From: an uncultured Clostridia bacterium
GTDB taxonomy: Bacteria > Bacillota > Clostridia > Oscillospirales > Ruminococcaceae
DNA: 39,092 nt
NCBI GenBank assembly: GCA_944386445.1
Contig: CALXBD010000132.1
Span: 1 to 39,092, forward strand
Reading direction: 5' to 3'
Each line of letters starts with the position of its first letter. Within the stretch, counting starts at the first letter, position 1. Made by a program: the position numbers and the translations under genes. This document shows positions 1-8,186 of the stretch, piece by piece. The notes under the pieces are model-generated. The model saw only the letters and a list, made by a program, of their open reading frames with translations, was not told where the DNA came from and made no database searches.

Positions 1-1
1 T

Positions 2-94
2 GGGAAATGGTATTATCTCTATGAAAGCGGTGCAATGGCGGCAGATACCACTATTGACGGCTTCCGTATTGGTGTAGACGGGGCAATGATATGA
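2..94 (+). CDS. C-terminal end of a cell-wall-binding repeat protein (partial)
   Basis: Only the last 30 residues are in the window. The frame opens at base 2 and ends at TGA 92-94. It carries GKWYYLYESGAMAA followed by DGFRIGVDGAMI, an aromatic and glycine-rich choline-binding-type wall repeat with a short C-terminal cap. The same pattern ends the GHL10 hydrolase at 20670-22343 (GGKWYYFYDNGSMAA, then a DGYRVDSSGAWIQ cap), so the two proteins probably share an attachment mode. Repeats of this kind tether secreted enzymes to the cell wall or its polymers. The catalytic part lies outside the window. The stop codon lies within a few bases of a decayed gene on the other strand. Confidence 0.75.
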   Translation, partial: GKWYYLYESGAMAADTTIDGFRIGVDGAMI

Positions 95-349
95 AGAGAA
101 TGTGCTGAAATTCTGCGCCATTTCGGAAGACCCTGCTGCTATAAAGATTCCGCCGCCGATGGTGGCTTCACCTGCATAATCCAATGAGCCGTTTCCGCTG
201 TCAGCCGGTCCGAATACGTAAATTTCTCCTCCGGTAACGGTCAGGTTACCGTTTGGGTCAATGCCGTCACCGGATGTGTCAATATGCGGTATTCCGCCGG
301 AAATCATAATATAGGCATCCTCCGATGCGGCAAAATATCTCCCGCCGCG
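95..349 (-). pseudogene. Fragment of a Cthe_2159-like (DUF4353) carbohydrate-binding protein
   Basis: Read on the minus strand this stretch gives SGGIPHIDTSGDGIDPNGNL, then TVTGGEIYVFGPADSGNGSL, then DYAGEATIGGGIFIAAGSSE and MAQNFS. The DGIDxNGxLxVTGG, GPxxSGNGxLDY and AAGSSxMAQ motifs are typical of the beta-helical Cthe_2159/DUF4353 family, secreted proteins thought to bind acidic polysaccharide. There is no start codon context, and an in-frame stop (350-352) lies just upstream. Similarity ends near base 95, where the frame runs into the antisense of the wall-repeat protein. I infer a remnant truncated at both ends; the family call rests on motif memory. Confidence 0.6.
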
Positions 350-423
350 TCAGCCAAAGCCGTTGTATACAGCGGTTTTGGACGTTTTCGTCGTTGTGGC
401 TTAAGCGTAAAGCAACTCCCGGA

Positions 424-2556
424 TCATGACGACTCACCTTTTATCATTTGCAGTTTGCCCTGGGAATCCCGTTTCCATTTTACCCGTATCACGCCATGGC
501 AGGTAGTCAGATATCCCTCAGCCCAATCCAACTGGGGAATGTCCGCCGGAGAGAGTGTGTACTCCTGGTAACCTGCTCCGGCATCTGCCTGTCGGATACC
601 TAAAATCTCGGTAAACAGCAGCTTTACCGATGCCCCGAACATGGGATGGTCGTGAGAAGCGTCCCCGTTCCAGGTCTCCCATAGGGTGGTGGCCCCGGCA
701 TCCATCATGCCGGCAAAAGAAAGACCGGCGCGGGTGGTCATCAACTCATAAGCCAGCGCAGCTTCTCCTTCTCGGAATAGGGTTTGGAGCAGCAGTGGGG
801 TGCCCAAAATTCCCGTATCCAGGCATCCCTTTTCCTTGTATCTGCGAACTAGGTTTTGCCGGGTTTGAGAGGTGCCCAGTCCAATATCCAGAGCAAAAGC
901 ATCTGCACCGTTGGCCCCGCCGCAAAAGCTGCCGGTATGGGGGTCATAGTATTGGTTCTTTAGTGCCTGCTCCGTGGCTGCCAGTCGGTCTTTCAGATAG
1001 AGAGGTGCTTGCATCACCAACCATTGAGAAGCTTTTAAGGCGCAGCGCATTCCTTTGATGTAGTAATAGGTATTTACAAAGGTTGGGGGGATCTCTGGAG
1101 GCTCTGCGGAAGGGGGAGGGCACCAGTCTCCCAGACACCAGCCGCCCTTTTCTTCCCGTGTCACCAGATGGTTTTCCGAATGGCTTTCCATGTACTCCAA
1201 CCATTTTAAAATATGAGGATAACATTTTCGCAGTAAGGAAATGTCCCCGTAGGTGCGGTAATAGGCCATGGGGATCAGAAAAATTGCGCCGCCCCATCCG
1301 CCGGGACCGCCGCCGCCTCCCATAAAGGGAGCCGTGTGGGGAATGTGGCCGGTTTTGGAGCCGCTGCTGTCCAGAATATCCTGCATCCATTTTTGATACA
1401 TACGCTTGGTTTCCGCAGGGTCCAGAGTCATCATGGCGGTTTCTGCAGTGAGCTGCCCGTCCCCAGTGTAGCCAAGACGTTCCCGGTGAGGGCAGTCAGA
1501 GGGGATGCACCCGTGGAGATTATTGAGCTGGGTGCGGATATAAGCTCGATACAGCCAGGTGAGTACAGGGTCTGAACAGGAAAAGTCGGAGGTTACGGGG
1601 ATAGCTGCATGCACCACCGAGACGCTTTGAGGCGTGGCAGGGCCAGCAATCTCAAAATATCGGAACCCATGCCAGCAGAATTTGGGGTGTACCGTCATTT
1701 CCCGATGGGCGCAGAGATACCGATCCTGCTGAATTTGCTCTTCTCCGCCGGTTGAGGCAAAGTCCAGTTCTTGGCCATTGGCTTTTAGGTTTTCACTGTG
1801 GCGGATCCATACCTCCTTGCCTTCCTGTCCTTGGCACAGGACGTTGACCCAGCCGGCGATATTTTCTCCACAGTCGTAGATTTGTCTTTCCCCATGGGAA
1901 AACAACAGAGAAGGGGTGATGGTGCGTATCACCCGGTCAGGGGGGCAATCCTGCCGAGTAAGGTATGTCACAGGCGCGGCGCATTCTATGGCAGGCTTCC
2001 ACCCTTGTAGGCTGGCGTTTGGCAGGCACCAATCCTCCCGGATTTTCCGAAGGTCATGAGTCTCTCCGTAAAATAAATTGTTTTCTGTAATCTCACTTTC
2101 TGTCCATAGAGTCTCAGTATCGCTTTCTAAAAAAAACTGGGAACCATCCTGCTCGGTGGCGGTCAGCTCATAGCGCAGCTTGGGAAAGCCAAATAAAAAA
2201 TCGCCCTCTGCCTTTCTGCGAATCTGGTGATACCAGCCGTTACCCAGCTGCACGCCCAACACGTTTTCCCCTTCTCGTAAATAGGGGAGCAGGTCATATT
2301 CCAGATAAAAGGTGCGAAATCCCGCTCGTTCTTCCCATACCGGATATGTGGTCTTTTGGCCCATCACCGAGGAATAGTTGGTGAAGGCAGGGGCCAGTTC
2401 CTCAGCACCAACGCGCTGGCCATTTACATACAGCTGAAAAAATCCAAGCCCACAAATTTCCAAGTGAGCTTTTGCGGGATTGCGAATGTAAAAGCTTCTG
2501 CGAAATAAGGGAGATTCGCAGTGATCTCCCCCTTGAATCCAATGTTGATTTTTCAT
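424..2556 (-). CDS. Alpha-L-rhamnosidase, GH78 family
   Basis: A 710-residue protein without an obvious signal peptide, so probably cytoplasmic, hydrolysing terminal alpha-L-rhamnose from plant or host glycosides. The N-terminal part (LYVNGQRVGAEELAPAFTNY) matches the rhamnosidase N-terminal beta domain. The (alpha/alpha)6 domain carries SDCPHRERLGYTGDGQLTAE, the GH78 signature with the proposed catalytic acid, then GGWGGAIFLIP and TTLWETWNGD. It is shorter than many 850-1000-residue relatives but the C-terminal beta domain is present. ATG 2556 is preferred over an in-frame GTG at 2565 because AGGTG sits six bases before the ATG. It follows the sensor kinase on the same strand and has its own promoter. 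Confidence 0.88.
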   Translation of the reverse strand: MKNQHWIQGGDHCESPLFRRSFYIRNPAKAHLEICGLGFFQLYVNGQRVGAEELAPAFTNYSSVMGQKTTYPVWEERAGFRTFYLEYDLLPYLREGENVLGVQLGNGWYHQIRRKAEGDFLFGFPKLRYELTATEQDGSQFFLESDTETLWTESEITENNLFYGETHDLRKIREDWCLPNASLQGWKPAIECAAPVTYLTRQDCPPDRVIRTITPSLLFSHGERQIYDCGENIAGWVNVLCQGQEGKEVWIRHSENLKANGQELDFASTGGEEQIQQDRYLCAHREMTVHPKFCWHGFRYFEIAGPATPQSVSVVHAAIPVTSDFSCSDPVLTWLYRAYIRTQLNNLHGCIPSDCPHRERLGYTGDGQLTAETAMMTLDPAETKRMYQKWMQDILDSSGSKTGHIPHTAPFMGGGGGPGGWGGAIFLIPMAYYRTYGDISLLRKCYPHILKWLEYMESHSENHLVTREEKGGWCLGDWCPPPSAEPPEIPPTFVNTYYYIKGMRCALKASQWLVMQAPLYLKDRLAATEQALKNQYYDPHTGSFCGGANGADAFALDIGLGTSQTRQNLVRRYKEKGCLDTGILGTPLLLQTLFREGEAALAYELMTTRAGLSFAGMMDAGATTLWETWNGDASHDHPMFGASVKLLFTEILGIRQADAGAGYQEYTLSPADIPQLDWAEGYLTTCHGVIRVKWKRDSQGKLQMIKGESS

Positions 2557-2597
2557 ATTTGTCACCTACTTTTCCATTTCTGCCTGGTGTTTTTTCT

Positions 2598-2626
2598 ACT
2601 ATATCACGAAACCCGTGGCAAAACAA
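2598..2626 (-). promoter_or_regulatory. Sigma-A promoter for the GH78 gene
   Basis: Minus-strand TTGTTT (2626-2621), 17 bases, TATAGT (2603-2598), about 45 bases before the rhamnosidase start. No convincing terminator was seen between the kinase stop at 2679 and this site, so read-through from the two-component operon is also possible. Confidence 0.55.
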
Positions 2627-2678
2627 CAACGCTTTTTGCTTTTTTCGGGGACTTTTTTTACTGGAATCTCCGGCTGCT

Positions 2679-3926
2679 TTATGCCGGAAAGGTGACGGTA
2701 ATCAGCAGCGATTTTTCGTCTTGGGTGGCTGCCGAGATTTTCCCTTTATGAGCATTTACAATGGCTGCGGCGATAGAAAGGCCCAGCCCATATCCCCCCG
2801 TTTGAGAATTTCGGGATTGATCTGCTCTGTAAAACCGGTCGAACAAGTGGGGCAAGCTACTTTTAGCAACCGCTTCGGCTGTATTGAACACGTATAGCCG
2901 GATGAAATTTTTCTGTTTTTCCAGTGTCAGTGAAATGTTTCCGTCGTCTTCAGAGTACTTGACTGCATTGTCTAAAAGAATCGAAAATAACCGGCGAATC
3001 GCTTTTTCATCTCCTACCATCGAAATCATGGGCTGAATCTGAAAGGTGAGGGATTTGTTCTGCGTTTTTGCCGGTGCTTGAAAAGCTGCAACAGCTTCCT
3101 CAGCCATGTCCGACAGCGGAAATTCAATCGCTTCGATCCGTGGTTGCTCTTCCTCCATTCGCGCCAGAAGAATCAGATTGTTTGTCAAGTCTGCCAGCCG
3201 TTTGGTTTGATTTTGAATGTCGTTTAGCCATTCGTTTTGTCCAAGATCCATTTCCAGAACTTCCGCATCTGCATCGATAATTGTCAGCGGCGTTTTTAGT
3301 TCATGACCTGCATCGGTGATAAATTGTTTTTGTTTTTCAAAATTCTCTATAAAGGGTTTGACGATGCGCCTGGATAAAAGGATCAGAAGCAGGAGAACCG
3401 CCAGCAGACCTACCAGGGAAGTTGCTACACCGTTCAGCATAAACGTGCGAAATGAACTCAGGCTGCGGCCACAGTCCAAAAATATAAGGTGAACCTCTGT
3501 ACCTAAAGAATATATCAGATATCGGTAATCGTCTGCAAAGCCTTTGTCATTTTTATTTTGCCAAACATCCTGCGCATACTGAATGGCAGTGGAGGTGTCT
3601 ACGGCGGCAATTTTGTCCGTGTTAACCGATATTACATTTCCACTGCTGTCCAAAAATACGGAAAAATACCGTGATTCGTAGGGCAGTTCAGGGGAAAATC
3701 GGGGAATCCCTCGATAGATATCATCTGGCGGAGGTTGTTCTTCAAACTTTTTTCCATTATCCGGGAAATTCCCGCCATTTTCAGACAGAATGGAAAGAAC
3801 TGTATCCGCATCGCTTATGATTTTTTGATAATTCAGGACTCCCGCGGTTCCCAAAATAATCAGCAGAACAATAAAAAGAGAAAACATGGAGGCAACAATC
3901 AACTTGATGCGGAGCTTTTTTATCAT
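2679..3926 (-). CDS. Sensor histidine kinase (two-component system)
   Basis: A 415-residue membrane kinase. TM1 spans about residues 8-31 and TM2 about 162-186, enclosing an extracytoplasmic sensor region of about 130 residues. The HisKA H-box is DAGHELKTPL with His208. The N-box (LLDNAVKYSEDDG), FDRFYRADQS and GGYGLGLSIA (G2) complete the ATPase domain. No HAMP domain is obvious; the dimerisation helix follows TM2 closely. The start overlaps the stop of the response-regulator gene by four bases, so the pair is translationally coupled. The architecture is like small OmpR-linked kinases that sense envelope or peptide stress, but the signal cannot be read from the sequence. Confidence 0.9.
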   Translation of the reverse strand: MIKKLRIKLIVASMFSLFIVLLIILGTAGVLNYQKIISDADTVLSILSENGGNFPDNGKKFEEQPPPDDIYRGIPRFSPELPYESRYFSVFLDSSGNVISVNTDKIAAVDTSTAIQYAQDVWQNKNDKGFADDYRYLIYSLGTEVHLIFLDCGRSLSSFRTFMLNGVATSLVGLLAVLLLLILLSRRIVKPFIENFEKQKQFITDAGHELKTPLTIIDADAEVLEMDLGQNEWLNDIQNQTKRLADLTNNLILLARMEEEQPRIEAIEFPLSDMAEEAVAAFQAPAKTQNKSLTFQIQPMISMVGDEKAIRRLFSILLDNAVKYSEDDGNISLTLEKQKNFIRLYVFNTAEAVAKSSLPHLFDRFYRADQSRNSQTGGYGLGLSIAAAIVNAHKGKISAATQDEKSLLITVTFPA

Positions 3927-4597
3927 GAAATCTCCTCCAAAGAATAGCCTGCGTTGCGGGTAGCCCTTATTTGGATATCAGCATGCAGCGCCGCCAGCTT
4001 TTTGTGCAGGTAAGAAATGTACACCCATACGACATTCAATTCCGCTTCACTGTCGTATCCCCAGATTTTTTCCATGAATCGTTCGGTGGAAATGAGGTTC
4101 CGCGGTGCACTCATGAGCAGTTCCATCATCTGGAACTCTCTGTTTGCCAGCCGGAAGCTGCCTGTGGGAGAGGACAGCTCAAAGGTGGCGCAATCCAACG
4201 TAATATTTCCCATTCGTAGCTGGGAGCTTGTCTGGGCAGTTCGGGTACGCGTCATTGCGCGAATCCGGGCAAGCAGTTCCTTGGAGTGAAACGGCTTGGT
4301 CAGATAGTCATTGGCGCCGGCGTCCAGCCCTAAGACCTTGTCGTCTACTTCGGATTTGGCTGTGAGAAGCAGTACGGGAATCAGATTTCCCTTGCTTCGA
4401 ATTTCCTTGAGAACTGTAATCCCGTCGATTTTCGGCATCATAATATCTAAAATAAGACCATCGTAATTGTCCGCCGACAAATAATCCAACGCAGCTTGTC
4501 CGTCATATACCGGATCAACCGAATAATTATTTCGCTCTAAAATCGCAGTTAAAGCCTTTGAAAGTGCTTTTTCATCTTCGGCCAGCAGCAGTCGCAT
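3923..4597 (-). CDS. OmpR/PhoB-family response regulator
   Basis: A 224-residue DNA-binding response regulator. The receiver domain opens MRLLLAEDEKALS and has the phosphoacceptor Asp51 in LILDIMMPKIDG, the switch Thr in LLLTAKSE and Lys in NDYLTKPFHSKEL. The C-terminal winged helix contains LANREFQMMELLM and VWVYISYLHKKL. ATG 4597 is chosen because a clean GGGAGG lies eight bases upstream; a longer in-frame reading to 4642 lacks this. It is co-transcribed with the kinase, which it overlaps by four bases. Targets are unknown; the neighbouring rhamnosidase is a candidate by proximity only. Confidence 0.92.
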   Translation of the reverse strand: MRLLLAEDEKALSKALTAILERNNYSVDPVYDGQAALDYLSADNYDGLILDIMMPKIDGITVLKEIRSKGNLIPVLLLTAKSEVDDKVLGLDAGANDYLTKPFHSKELLARIRAMTRTRTAQTSSQLRMGNITLDCATFELSSPTGSFRLANREFQMMELLMSAPRNLISTERFMEKIWGYDSEAELNVVWVYISYLHKKLAALHADIQIRATRNAGYSLEEIS

Positions 4598-4640
4598 ATG
4601 TGATTCCTCCCAGCTTTGGCGTTCGTTTGCAATCTGTGTC

Positions 4641-4694
4641 AATTCTATTATACTATATCTCTTCCACTTTAAATAGAATTAAAAAGCTTCTATT
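4641..4694. repeat. Short inverted repeats upstream of the response regulator
   Basis: AATTCTATT (4641-4649) and its inverse AATAGAATT (4672-4680) are separated by 22 bases, and a further TTCTATT lies at 4688-4694. They flank an AT-rich stretch containing TATAGT and TATAAT on the minus strand, without a good -35 box. This could be an autoregulatory operator of the response regulator. Alternatively it is chance in AT-rich sequence. Confidence 0.3.
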
Positions 4695-4726
4695 GAATGC
4701 CGCAAAGAAATTTTTGAGAAATCATG

Positions 4727-4768
4727 AAGAAAGCGGAAAACCGACGTCTGATGACACCGGCTTTCCGC
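4727..4768 (-). terminator. Rho-independent terminator of the serpin gene
   Basis: On the minus strand GCGGAAA pairs with TTTCCGC across a partly paired 20-base centre and is followed by TTTCTT. It begins about 20 bases after the serpin stop codon. Confidence 0.65.
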
Positions 4769-4788
4769 ATGCTGATTCCGATTTTAAA

Positions 4789-6069
4789 TTATGAATCCAA
4801 GGAATTGACAATCCCGATAAACAGCGGCAGTCCCGTGTAGGTGTCCTGAATCAGGAAAAGGAACGGCCGATTCAAGGTGATGAAAATTGGCCCATCGTTT
4901 CGGGAATCTGCCGCGCTGGAGACAATATCGACTCTTGTAACGCCGGCAGCCTCTGCCCCTTCCCGGTTGACTTCCAGGACCGTCCGCTGCAGCACTTTGG
5001 ATACCTCAAGAGGGGCAAGGGCGCATTGTGCCATCCGGCTCAGGTCAGGATAGGTGCCCTCAAAGAAATTTTTCAGCCCCAGCTTTTGCAGGGGTTCCTT
5101 GAAATCAGCATCGCCCTCCATTTTCCACTCCGGAAAAGCGGCACGAGCCTCTCCGTCGTTGGAATAAGCCAAATTCCGCAGGTCGGCACCAGTCAGCTTT
5201 TCCGCCAGCTCCTCTGGGGTCATTCCCTTCGCCGGCAGAAGCCCTACAAAGGCAGCGTTTCCCTGATACTGCATCCGGAAACCGGTGTACAGCCCTTCCT
5301 CTTTCAGATAGGTTCCTGATCCATGAAGGAAGGAAAGAGAAGTTTCCGTTCCGTTCCGGTTGGTAAAGACGTCATCGTAAACCTGTCGTTCAGAGATTTC
5401 CTCCTGCCATTTACAGTTGAAATAAATTGTGTTGTAAAGATTCAGCATCAGGATCTCGGTAATTTCATCGGGCGTAATAATTTCATTGATCATACTATTG
5501 GTATGGCCGTTGACCCAATTGTTCATGTCTTTGGCCGCAGCTTCCGCATCCCGGTAGTCAGCCTGATAGATCTGTGCACCATAGTAGGCGGCATTTGCTT
5601 CCAAAAAATCATCATAAACCGTCAGATTATCTTTCCGGAACCAGACAGAATTTGCCAGCAAAACCGTTTTTCCGTCCTCCTCGGATGAAAGATCTTCCAT
5701 TAAGGTGCGGCAGGTGTTGTTAACGGAATCCAACGTCCCCGGCTTTCCGCCCAAAAGAGTTTCCAGCTGTTCCAGGGTGTTGGTGTCGGCTCCATTGGCC
5801 GTCAGGCCCAGAGCAAAATAGACCGACAATGGGGAAATAAAAGTATTTTCTTCATTCTGGTGGGTCGCTTCAAACAGATTAACGGAGAATTCGGCGGCAG
5901 CATTGACAGCTTCCTCTTCCAGCGGTTGGCGGGACGCTTTTTCCGCATTGACAGAGAGCAGATCTGTATCAATTGCGCGATTATTTCGGATACCGAAGAA
6001 AAGTCCGGTACCTGTTCCGACCAGCAGAACAACTCCGCAAAGAATTGCAATGATCCATTTCCGTTTCAC
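4789..6069 (-). CDS. Serpin (serine protease inhibitor), secreted or membrane-anchored
   Basis: A 426-residue protein with an N-terminal hydrophobic segment (residues 5-27) with no good lipobox, so either a signal peptide or an anchor. The rest is a full serpin fold: FISPLSVYFALGLTANGA, LANSVWFRKD, IYFNCKWQEEI, LEVNREGAEAAGV and the C-terminal NRPFLFLIQD. The hinge (GAEAAGVT, 371-378) has the small residues needed for loop insertion, so it should be inhibitory. Aligning to alpha-1-antitrypsin puts P1-P1' near Ser385-Ala386, in IVSSAA. Small P1 residues suit elastase-like proteases, as reported for serpins of gut Eubacterium siraeum (siropins). It has its own promoter. The target is inference. 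Confidence 0.9.
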   Translation of the reverse strand: MKRKWIIAILCGVVLLVGTGTGLFFGIRNNRAIDTDLLSVNAEKASRQPLEEEAVNAAAEFSVNLFEATHQNEENTFISPLSVYFALGLTANGADTNTLEQLETLLGGKPGTLDSVNNTCRTLMEDLSSEEDGKTVLLANSVWFRKDNLTVYDDFLEANAAYYGAQIYQADYRDAEAAAKDMNNWVNGHTNSMINEIITPDEITEILMLNLYNTIYFNCKWQEEISERQVYDDVFTNRNGTETSLSFLHGSGTYLKEEGLYTGFRMQYQGNAAFVGLLPAKGMTPEELAEKLTGADLRNLAYSNDGEARAAFPEWKMEGDADFKEPLQKLGLKNFFEGTYPDLSRMAQCALAPLEVSKVLQRTVLEVNREGAEAAGVTRVDIVSSAADSRNDGPIFITLNRPFLFLIQDTYTGLPLFIGIVNSLDS

Positions 6070-6076
6070 ATAAACC

Positions 6077-6118
6077 CCCCCTTTTCCTCATGGTACCATA
6101 AGGAAAAGGGGGTGTCAA
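6077..6118 (-). promoter_or_regulatory. Serpin promoter embedded in a 36-base palindrome
   Basis: On the minus strand TTGACA (6118-6113), a 17-base spacer and TACCAT (6095-6090) form a sigma-A promoter. The spacer and -10 box lie inside a palindrome (6077-6112) in which 17 of 18 base pairs match: CCCCCTTTTCCT, one mismatch, then ATGG|TACCAT and the return arm. Its centre falls at the edge of the -10 box. It may be an operator. It could also serve as the htpG terminator, although no good T run follows it. Confidence 0.6.
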
Positions 6119-6163
6119 CAACAATCCCGAAACAACAGATAACAATCTGACAACAGGTGAGGT

Positions 6164-8062
6164 TTACTTTGCCATCAGATCGCAGATGGCGTTGGAGAAG
6201 GCGACCGGGTCTTCAATGGGCAGTCCTTCAATCAGGAGAGCCTGGTTGTACAGCAGTCCAGCATAAGTTTTCAGCTTGTCAGCGTCGCTCTGGAAGAGGG
6301 TGCGGAGGGTTTCAAAGACCGGGTGATCCGGATTCAGTTCCAGAACCCGTTCTGCCTGGACCTTCTGGTCACCGGGCATAGAATTCAGAACCTTTTCCAT
6401 TTCGATGGAAACGCCGCCGTCAGCACTCAGGCAGACCGGATGGCTCTTCAGCCTGGTAGAAAGCCGTACGTCCTTCACCTTTCCTTCCAAGTCATCCTTG
6501 AGCAGCCGGAGCAATTCTTTGTTTTCTTCCGCCTTTTCTTTGACGGCCTCATTTTCGCCGGCGTCTTCGATTCCCAGGTCCTTGTCGGAAACAGAACGGA
6601 ATTCCTTACCGTCAAAGTCCCGCATCATCCGCAGCGCAAACTCGTCCACATCGTCGGTGCAGTAGAGAATCTCGAATCCCCGATCCCGAAGCATTTCGGT
6701 CTGAGGCAGCCGGTCAATTTTCTCCACAGTCTCGCCGCAGGCATAGTAGATATACTTCTGATCTTCCTTCTTCCGTTCTTTGTATTCTGCCAGGGTTACC
6801 AGCTTCTTCTCAGAGGACGAATAGAACATCAAGAGGTCTTCCAGCACGTCCTTGTTGGCGCCGTAGCCACTGTAAGCGCCATACTTTAAGGTCAGGCCAA
6901 AGCTCTTGTAGAAGGTCTCATATTTTTCCCGGTCGTTTTCCAGCATGGATTTCAGCTCGGACTTGATCTTCTTTTGGAGCCGGTCAGCGATCAGCTTCAG
7001 TTGACGGTCATGCTGGAGCATTTCACGGGAGATGTTCAACGACAGATCCTGAGAGTCCACTAAGCCCCTTACAAAGCTGAAGTAATCCGGCAGCAGGTCA
7101 GCACACTTATCCATAATCAGTACACCGCTGGCATACAGCTGAAGCCCTTTTTCGAATTCCTTGGTATAGAAATCAAAGGGCGGCTTAGCGGGAATGAAGA
7201 GCAGGGCGTTATAAGTGGCAGCTCCTTCTGTGCTGGAATGGATGACTGCCAGAGGATCCTGGAAGTCAAAGAATTTTTCTTTATAGAACTGATTGTAGTC
7301 TTCAGGCTTCAGTTCGTTTTTATTTTTCTTCCAGATAGGAACCATGCTGTTGAGGGTTTCCACTTCCGTATAGGATTCGTATTCAGCAGGCTTGTCTTCT
7401 GTGCCAGTGCCCTCTTTCAGACGGCTCTTTTCCACTGCCATCTTAATGGGGTAGCGGATATAATCGGAATATTTTTTGACCAAGCTCTGGATGCGATAAC
7501 TGTCCAGAAATTCGTCATAATTATCCTCGTCGGTGTTGGCCTTCAGGGAAAGAATGATGTCAGTACCATGCCCTTCCTTTTGAGCTTCGGAAATGGTGTA
7601 GCCGTCAGCACCGGTGGATTCCCACTTCCAAGCAGTATCAGAACCGTAGGGCCTGGAGATAACCGTTACCTTGTCGCTCACCATAAACGCAGAATAGAAT
7701 CCGACACCGAACTGTCCGATGATATCGATGTCCTCTTTTTCCTCAGCGTCCTTTTTGAATTTTAGGGAACCGCTCTGGGCGATAGTGCCCAGGTTATTTT
7801 CCAACTCCTCGGCGGTCATGCCAATGCCGTTATCAGAAACGTTCAAAGTCCGGTTGTCCTTATCGACAGAAATCTGAATGGCAAAATCATCCCGGCTGAG
7901 CCCGGAGATGCCGTCTGTCAGCGCTTTATAATAAAGTTTGTCAATGGCGTCGCTGGCGTTAGAGATCAATTCCCGCAGGAAAATCTCCCGATGGGTATAA
8001 ATCGAATGGATCATCATGTCCAGCAGGCGTTTGGATTCGGCTTTAAATTGTTTTTTAGCCAT
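6164..8062 (-). CDS. htpG: Molecular chaperone HtpG (Hsp90)
   Basis: A 632-residue cytosolic Hsp90. The N-terminal GHKL ATPase has [12 protein letters not shown] (catalytic Glu and Mg-binding Asn), [11 protein letters not shown], and [13 protein letters not shown]. The middle domain ([12 protein letters not shown], with the catalytic-loop Arg) and the C-terminal dimerisation domain are complete. Start at ATG 8062 ([10 protein letters not shown]), with AAAGG about ten bases upstream; an in-frame reading to 8104 would place the start inside the CIRCE operator and is rejected. A perfect CIRCE lies directly after the promoter, so heat-inducible control by HrcA is expected. Confidence 0.96.
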   Translation of the reverse strand: MAKKQFKAESKRLLDMMIHSIYTHREIFLRELISNASDAIDKLYYKALTDGISGLSRDDFAIQISVDKDNRTLNVSDNGIGMTAEELENNLGTIAQSGSLKFKKDAEEKEDIDIIGQFGVGFYSAFMVSDKVTVISRPYGSDTAWKWESTGADGYTISEAQKEGHGTDIILSLKANTDEDNYDEFLDSYRIQSLVKKYSDYIRYPIKMAVEKSRLKEGTGTEDKPAEYESYTEVETLNSMVPIWKKNKNELKPEDYNQFYKEKFFDFQDPLAVIHSSTEGAATYNALLFIPAKPPFDFYTKEFEKGLQLYASGVLIMDKCADLLPDYFSFVRGLVDSQDLSLNISREMLQHDRQLKLIADRLQKKIKSELKSMLENDREKYETFYKSFGLTLKYGAYSGYGANKDVLEDLLMFYSSSEKKLVTLAEYKERKKEDQKYIYYACGETVEKIDRLPQTEMLRDRGFEILYCTDDVDEFALRMMRDFDGKEFRSVSDKDLGIEDAGENEAVKEKAEENKELLRLLKDDLEGKVKDVRLSTRLKSHPVCLSADGGVSIEMEKVLNSMPGDQKVQAERVLELNPDHPVFETLRTLFQSDADKLKTYAGLLYNQALLIEGLPIEDPVAFSNAICDLMAK

Positions 8063-8093
8063 ATGAATCGAACCTTTCTTATCTCTTAATGAA

Positions 8094-8120
8094 TTAGCAC
8101 TCACAATGCATGAGTGCTAA
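8094..8120 (-). promoter_or_regulatory. CIRCE operator (HrcA-binding inverted repeat)
   Basis: TTAGCACTC (8094-8102), a nine-base spacer, and GAGTGCTAA (8112-8120). Both arms match the CIRCE consensus without error. The site begins about where transcription from the htpG promoter should start, a blocking position for HrcA. Confidence 0.96.
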
Positions 8121-8130
8121 ACTATTTTTT

Positions 8131-8159
8131 AGTATAAAACAGTTCCGAAAAAAAATCAA
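8131..8159 (-). promoter_or_regulatory. htpG promoter
   Basis: On the minus strand TTGATT (8159-8154), 17 bases, TATACT (8136-8131). An inverted repeat CAGTTCCG/CGGAACTG (8140-8147 and 8169-8176) straddles the -35 box. Confidence 0.75.
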
Positions 8160-8186
8160 GGTTCTTTCCGGAACTGTCACAAAAGT

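Noticed and set aside
2640-2700. Terminator after the histidine kinase
   Set aside because: A TCCGGC/GCCGGA hairpin is present but is followed by A-rich, not T-rich, sequence on the minus strand.
8063-8104. Upstream start for htpG
   Set aside because: It would begin within the CIRCE operator; [10 protein letters not shown] is the normal Hsp90 N-terminus and has a ribosome site.
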